From NCBI GenBank assembly GCA_023488455.1, contig JAMDDV010000010.1, forward strand, positions 76,103 through 140,102: a stretch of DNA of 64,000 bases. The letters run 5' to 3'. The translations under genes and the position numbers were made by a program. Numbering within the stretch: position 1 is the first letter of the stretch; the number at the start of each line of letters is the position of its first letter. The notes beneath the pieces were generated by a model that was given only the letters and a program-made list of their open reading frames with translations, ran no database searches and had not been told where the DNA came from. The stretch comes from Actinomycetota bacterium (GTDB lineage Bacteria; Actinomycetota; Humimicrobiia; Hakubellales; JAMDDV01). Below are positions 60,937 through 64,000 of this stretch, piece after piece.

Positions 60937-61431
60937 GTGGGGAGGGAGGACTATGAGCAATGGTTAAAGAAGACTGAAATGACAAGCTTGAAGGCACTGG
61001 AGATAAGCTCAGATATGATTGAAATTGCTAAAGGAAATGCAAGAGAGTATGGATTTGATGAATGCGTGGAGTATGTGAAAGGCAATGCGCAGAGAATGCC
61101 ATTTGGCGATGAAACTTTTGATGGCGTTTTTACAAATGGTTCGCTTCACGAATGGTCACAACCTGAAGAGGTGTTTAATGAAATACATCGTGTCTTAAAA
61201 CCTGGTGGAAAATATTTCATCAGTGATTTGAGAAGAGATATGAATTTTTTTATAAAATGGTTTATGCATTTTGCAACAAGACCCAAAGAGATAAGGCCTG
61301 GACTAACAACTTCTATTAATGCTGCATATACTCCTGATGAAATAAAAAATGTAATTAAATTAACTAGTTTGAAAGATGCTTATATAGCGTCAAATCCCAT
61401 GGGCATAGAAATATACGGCAAAAAATTTTGA
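60937..61431 (+). pseudogene. N-terminally damaged SAM methyltransferase
   Basis: The frame from GTG 60937 encodes SSDMIEIAKGNAREYG, NAQRMPFGDETFDGVFTNGSLHEW and HRVLKPGGKYFISDLRRD, the middle and end of a class I methyltransferase. SAM motif I (usually LDVGCGPG) is missing between KTEMTSLKA and LEISSDM. The strong GGAGGGAGG site serves an ATG at 60952 in another frame that stops after four codons. A deletion/frameshift is the simplest reading; the product would not bind SAM. Confidence 0.7.
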
Positions 61432-61959
61432 GCTATTTTTAAATAGAAATAAGAAGTCAAAAGATGACTTGAATATTAAGTTATTTTTGTCCATCTTCTC
61501 CATTAAATATTTGATCTTTCTCTATTCCCAGGACGCACCTTTATTTAAAACAAAAACGCTCAGGGCATGCATGATCAGGCCAAAGAATATGCTCGGTCTA
61601 TTGTTATTGCAAATTTCAGCGGATTTCGTCTAACATATTTAAAACTGACGTAGAAATTCGCTTTAATATATGATTTAATGATGTTAAGTACTCACTTGGT
61701 ATTTGGCAAAAAGTATGAAAATTATTGAGAATAATTATGCATTCATAGAGAATTGTTTTCATGAACAGTTTAAAAGAAAAGTTGGAATATAAAAAAGAGA
61801 GCCAATTACATAAGTACTTACCCTTATGAACCTGCTCTCATCGTGATGTTCTTATTATAGAAAAATGTAATTTTTTATCAATGAAAGGTATGAGTAGATT
61901 ATTATATCCCTTGAGGATTAGAATTAGTGTGTATATGAATCTTTTTAGGGAGAGATGGT
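61432..61959. other. Gene-poor gap of 528 bp
   Basis: No ORF of convincing length or family was found. A small hairpin AAGTCA-AAAGA-TGACTT (61455-61471) could end the upstream transcript, but it has no clean T-run. A 22-codon ORF near 61760 is not convincing. The sequence is AT-rich and may be decayed accessory DNA. Confidence 0.4.
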
Positions 61960-62199
61960 ATGAATATTTTGGGCATTAAAACTTCAGAGGCAATGGCAAA
62001 TGATATATGGTTTGATTCGGAAATGATGCACATTCGTCTTCTTGATGGTAGGGAAATAAGTGTTCCCTTAGAATGGTTTCCTAAACTGCGAGAAGCAACA
62101 AACGAGCAGAAAATGAAGTGGAGACTGATTGGCAAAGGTATAGGAATACACTGGGAGGAATTGGACGAGGACATTTCAGTTGCTGCACTCTTAAAGTGA
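61960..62199 (+). CDS. DUF2442 family protein
   Basis: This 79-residue protein matches DUF2442: IWFDSEMMHIRLLDGREISVPLEWFPKL, then WRLIGKGIGIHWEELDEDISVAALL. It is usually paired with a DUF4160 gene upstream in toxin-antitoxin-like loci; none is seen here. GGGAGAG precedes the ATG. Confidence 0.88.
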   Translation: MNILGIKTSEAMANDIWFDSEMMHIRLLDGREISVPLEWFPKLREATNEQKMKWRLIGKGIGIHWEELDEDISVAALLK

Positions 62200-62253
62200 T
62201 ATAACCAATCTTTCAGAAAAGCTTGAATTACTTCATCACAGTAAGCTTGGATA

Positions 62254-63291
62254 ATGAGGCTCAACAAGAATTTTGCCAGCGATAATAATTCAGGGATTCA
62301 TCCAGAGATATTGGATGCCATTGTTAAAGCGAATAGTGGTCATGCAATAGCTTATGGGGATGATTCATATACTAAATTTGCAATTGAGAAGTTTAAAGAG
62401 CATTTCGGGGATGGCATCGATGTATATTTTGTTTTTAACGGAACTGCGGCAAACGTCCTAGGGCTTAAAGTGGCAACTGAATCTTTTAATTCGATCATCT
62501 GCGCTGATGTTGCGCATGTAAATGTCGATGAATGTGGTGCTCCTGAAAAGTTCACAGGGTGCAAACTACTCACGATTCCAACCAGCGATGGTAAGATAAC
62601 CGTGGATCAGATCAAGCAGGAGATGCACGGCATCGGTGTGGAACACCATTCTCAACCAAAGGTTGTATCGATTACCCAGTCAACAGAACTTGGAACGGTT
62701 TATACCCCCGAAGAGATAAGCAAGATTGCCGGTTTTGTTCATGAGCATGGAATGCTGCTCCACATGGATGGGGCAAGGATTTCGAATGCAGCAGCAAGCC
62801 TGGATGTCAGGCTTCGCGATATTACGTCTGATGTCGGGGTGGATATTCTTTCTTTTGGCGGTACGAAGAACGGCATGATGTTGGGCGAAGCTGTTATCTT
62901 TTTTAATAAAGACCGATCCCACAACTTTAAGTATATCCGCAAGCAGGGAATGCAGCTTGCTTCGAAAATGCGGTTTATTTCAGTACAATTTATCGCGCTT
63001 TTCTCAAATGATCTCTGGCTAAGGAACGCCAGGCATTCAAATGAGATGGCTAAACTTTTAGCCGAGAAAGTAGGCGAGATTCCACAGATAAAGATCACCC
63101 AGAAGGTGGAGGCGAATGCAGTGTTCGCGATGGTTCCTAAAAGATGTATTTCTACGTTGCAAGAGAGATATTTTTTCTACGTCTGGAGCGCTGAAACCTC
63201 AGAAGTCAGATGGATGACGACTTTTGATACCACGGAAGAGAATGTAAAAGATTTTGTGAACTGTATCAGAGCAACATTAGGTAGTAGTTAA
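62254..63291 (+). CDS. ltaE: Low-specificity L-threonine aldolase
   Basis: This 345-residue PLP fold-type I enzyme has FASDNNSGIHPEIL at the start, GDDSYT, the LHMDGARISNAAASL aspartate block and the PLP lysine in FGGTKNGMM. It splits threonine or allo-threonine into glycine and acetaldehyde. It stands alone on the plus strand, 54 bp after DUF2442. Confidence 0.92.
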   Translation: MRLNKNFASDNNSGIHPEILDAIVKANSGHAIAYGDDSYTKFAIEKFKEHFGDGIDVYFVFNGTAANVLGLKVATESFNSIICADVAHVNVDECGAPEKFTGCKLLTIPTSDGKITVDQIKQEMHGIGVEHHSQPKVVSITQSTELGTVYTPEEISKIAGFVHEHGMLLHMDGARISNAAASLDVRLRDITSDVGVDILSFGGTKNGMMLGEAVIFFNKDRSHNFKYIRKQGMQLASKMRFISVQFIALFSNDLWLRNARHSNEMAKLLAEKVGEIPQIKITQKVEANAVFAMVPKRCISTLQERYFFYVWSAETSEVRWMTTFDTTEENVKDFVNCIRATLGSS

Positions 63292-63436
63292 AAGTGCGAG
63301 AGAATTTATATCTAATTTTATTTACATGAATTTGCTGGGAAAAATCCTAATCAAGACTTGAGTTCCCCACTCTTTGTCAAATATTTTGAAATACAGTTTT
63401 TATACTTAAAATTTTGAAACATTATTAATACAGATA

Positions 63437-63464
63437 TTGACTTGTTTCTATTTTATTATAAAAT
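63437..63464 (+). promoter_or_regulatory. Candidate promoter of the FGGY kinase gene
   Basis: TTGACT (63437-63442) and TAAAAT (63459-63464) are 16 bp apart, about 150 bp before the kinase ATG. The rest of the 324-bp gap (63292-63615) shows only a weak 49-codon ORF that overlaps the kinase start. Confidence 0.35.
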
Positions 63465-63615
63465 TTATTGAAGGCAAACGTATGCCTTATAAAGAAATAA
63501 TATTAATAGTATCCAAGTTGCATGTAACTAATATAAGTAGAGATGCGTTTATGCCAATATCAAAAAGCTTAAGGATGTTTCATACGATAAATCGCTTAAA
63601 AGAGAAGATAGGAGA

Positions 63616-64000
63616 ATGGAGCAGTTCTTAGTAGGCACTGATATAGGCACATCAAGCACCAAAAGTGTAGTGATGGATGTTGAAGGAAATGTCCTGGGTT
63701 CACACGCCAGGAGCTATCCACTTATACAAAAAAAGAATTCAAGTGAAAAGTTCCCTGGTATTAAGGCTGAGCACAGGCCTGAGGAGGACTACTGGGATGC
63801 AGTTGCAGAGACGATATCTGTTTCAATACATAATTCTAAAATAAGCCCCTCGGAGATAGCAGGAGTTAGTGTAAGTGCTCTATCTCCTGCATGTATTATA
63901 GTGGATAAAGACCTGCGTCCCTTAGCCAATGCGCACATCTGGATGGACCGTAGGGCTACAGCTGAGTGCCAGGCTATTCGAGATGAACTTGGGGATGAGA
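63616..64000 (+). CDS. FGGY-family carbohydrate kinase (3' end cut by window)
   Basis: The ATG at 63616, preceded by TAGGAG, opens MEQFLVGTDIGTSSTKSVVMD, the phosphate-1 motif of FGGY/xylulokinase-type sugar kinases. EHRPEEDYWDAV, then IAGVSVSALSPACIIVD and IWMDRRA follow as in XylB-like kinases. About 128 residues are inside the window. The sugar is unknown. Confidence 0.88.
   Translation, partial: MEQFLVGTDIGTSSTKSVVMDVEGNVLGSHARSYPLIQKKNSSEKFPGIKAEHRPEEDYWDAVAETISVSIHNSKISPSEIAGVSVSALSPACIIVDKDLRPLANAHIWMDRRATAECQAIRDELGDE

Noticed and set aside
63482..63631. 49-codon ORF starting ATG 63482
   Set aside because: It has only a weak ribosome binding site, overlaps the FGGY kinase start and resembles no family; kept out as unsupported.

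Overview
The window looks like a chromosomal segment from a low-to-mid GC bacterium of actinobacterial affinity. The main evidence is a cell-wall signalling operon (kinase, FhaA-like, FhaB-like, PP2C phosphatase, RodA/FtsW, PbpA, PASTA kinase) whose order is nearly that of the fhaA-fhaB-pstP-rodA-pbpA-pknA-pknB cluster of Mycobacterium. Housekeeping genes use ATG, GTG and TTG starts, often with strong Shine-Dalgarno sequences. A deep, low-GC actinobacterial lineage (for example OPB41/Humimicrobiia-like) would fit, but this is inference and no marker gene here settles it.

Region 1 (1-25 kb) is mostly core. It starts with the 3' part of a glycosyltransferase gene. A pabA-pabB-pabC operon for p-aminobenzoate runs on the minus strand, then a YjbQ protein. 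Next comes a long minus-strand unit from about 16.2 to 4.4 kb: a non-RD membrane kinase, two FHA proteins, PP2C phosphatase, RodA/FtsW, a PBP, a PASTA kinase, Lon and a CorC/HlyC protein. On the plus strand follow tRNA-Leu, an anchored protein, DUF4446, an M23 peptidase, two bactofilins, pheA, serS, tRNA-Ser(TGA), an aldo/keto reductase, a methyltransferase, a lipoprotein and small membrane proteins. Together these cover wall synthesis and shape, its phospho-control, and aromatic/folate precursor supply.

Region 2 (about 27-52 kb) is an AT-rich accessory region. It is packed with toxin-antitoxin modules (Phd/RelE-like remnant, PIN pairs, an XRE-ImmA-PIN set, a ribbon-helix-helix/PIN pair), a probable restriction-modification set (HTH-fused DNA methyltransferase, HNH nuclease, small ORF, predicted PD-(D/E)XK protein) and a radical SAM protein fused to a Pol-beta-type HhH domain. 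It also holds a dihydrolipoamide-dehydrogenase-like enzyme, tRNA-Ser(GCT), a GIY-YIG-like protein, a flavodoxin, an AlkD-like repair protein, a GT1 glycosyltransferase, arsR-arsM and broken genes. Four diverged palindromic elements in this region resemble integron attC sites or their decayed relatives.

Region 3 (52-64 kb) mixes core and accessory genes. It has a B12-dependent ribonucleotide reductase with an N-terminal HD domain, a CDF metal exporter, and tRNA-Arg(ACG) followed by a 972-bp insert bounded by a perfect 47-bp repeat of the tRNA 3' end. A MazF module with an unusual long antitoxin follows. Then come a K+ channel, tadA, tRNA-Ser(GGA), a truncated methyltransferase, threonine aldolase and the start of an FGGY sugar kinase. 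No rRNA, CRISPR array, phage structural genes or complete transposase were seen.
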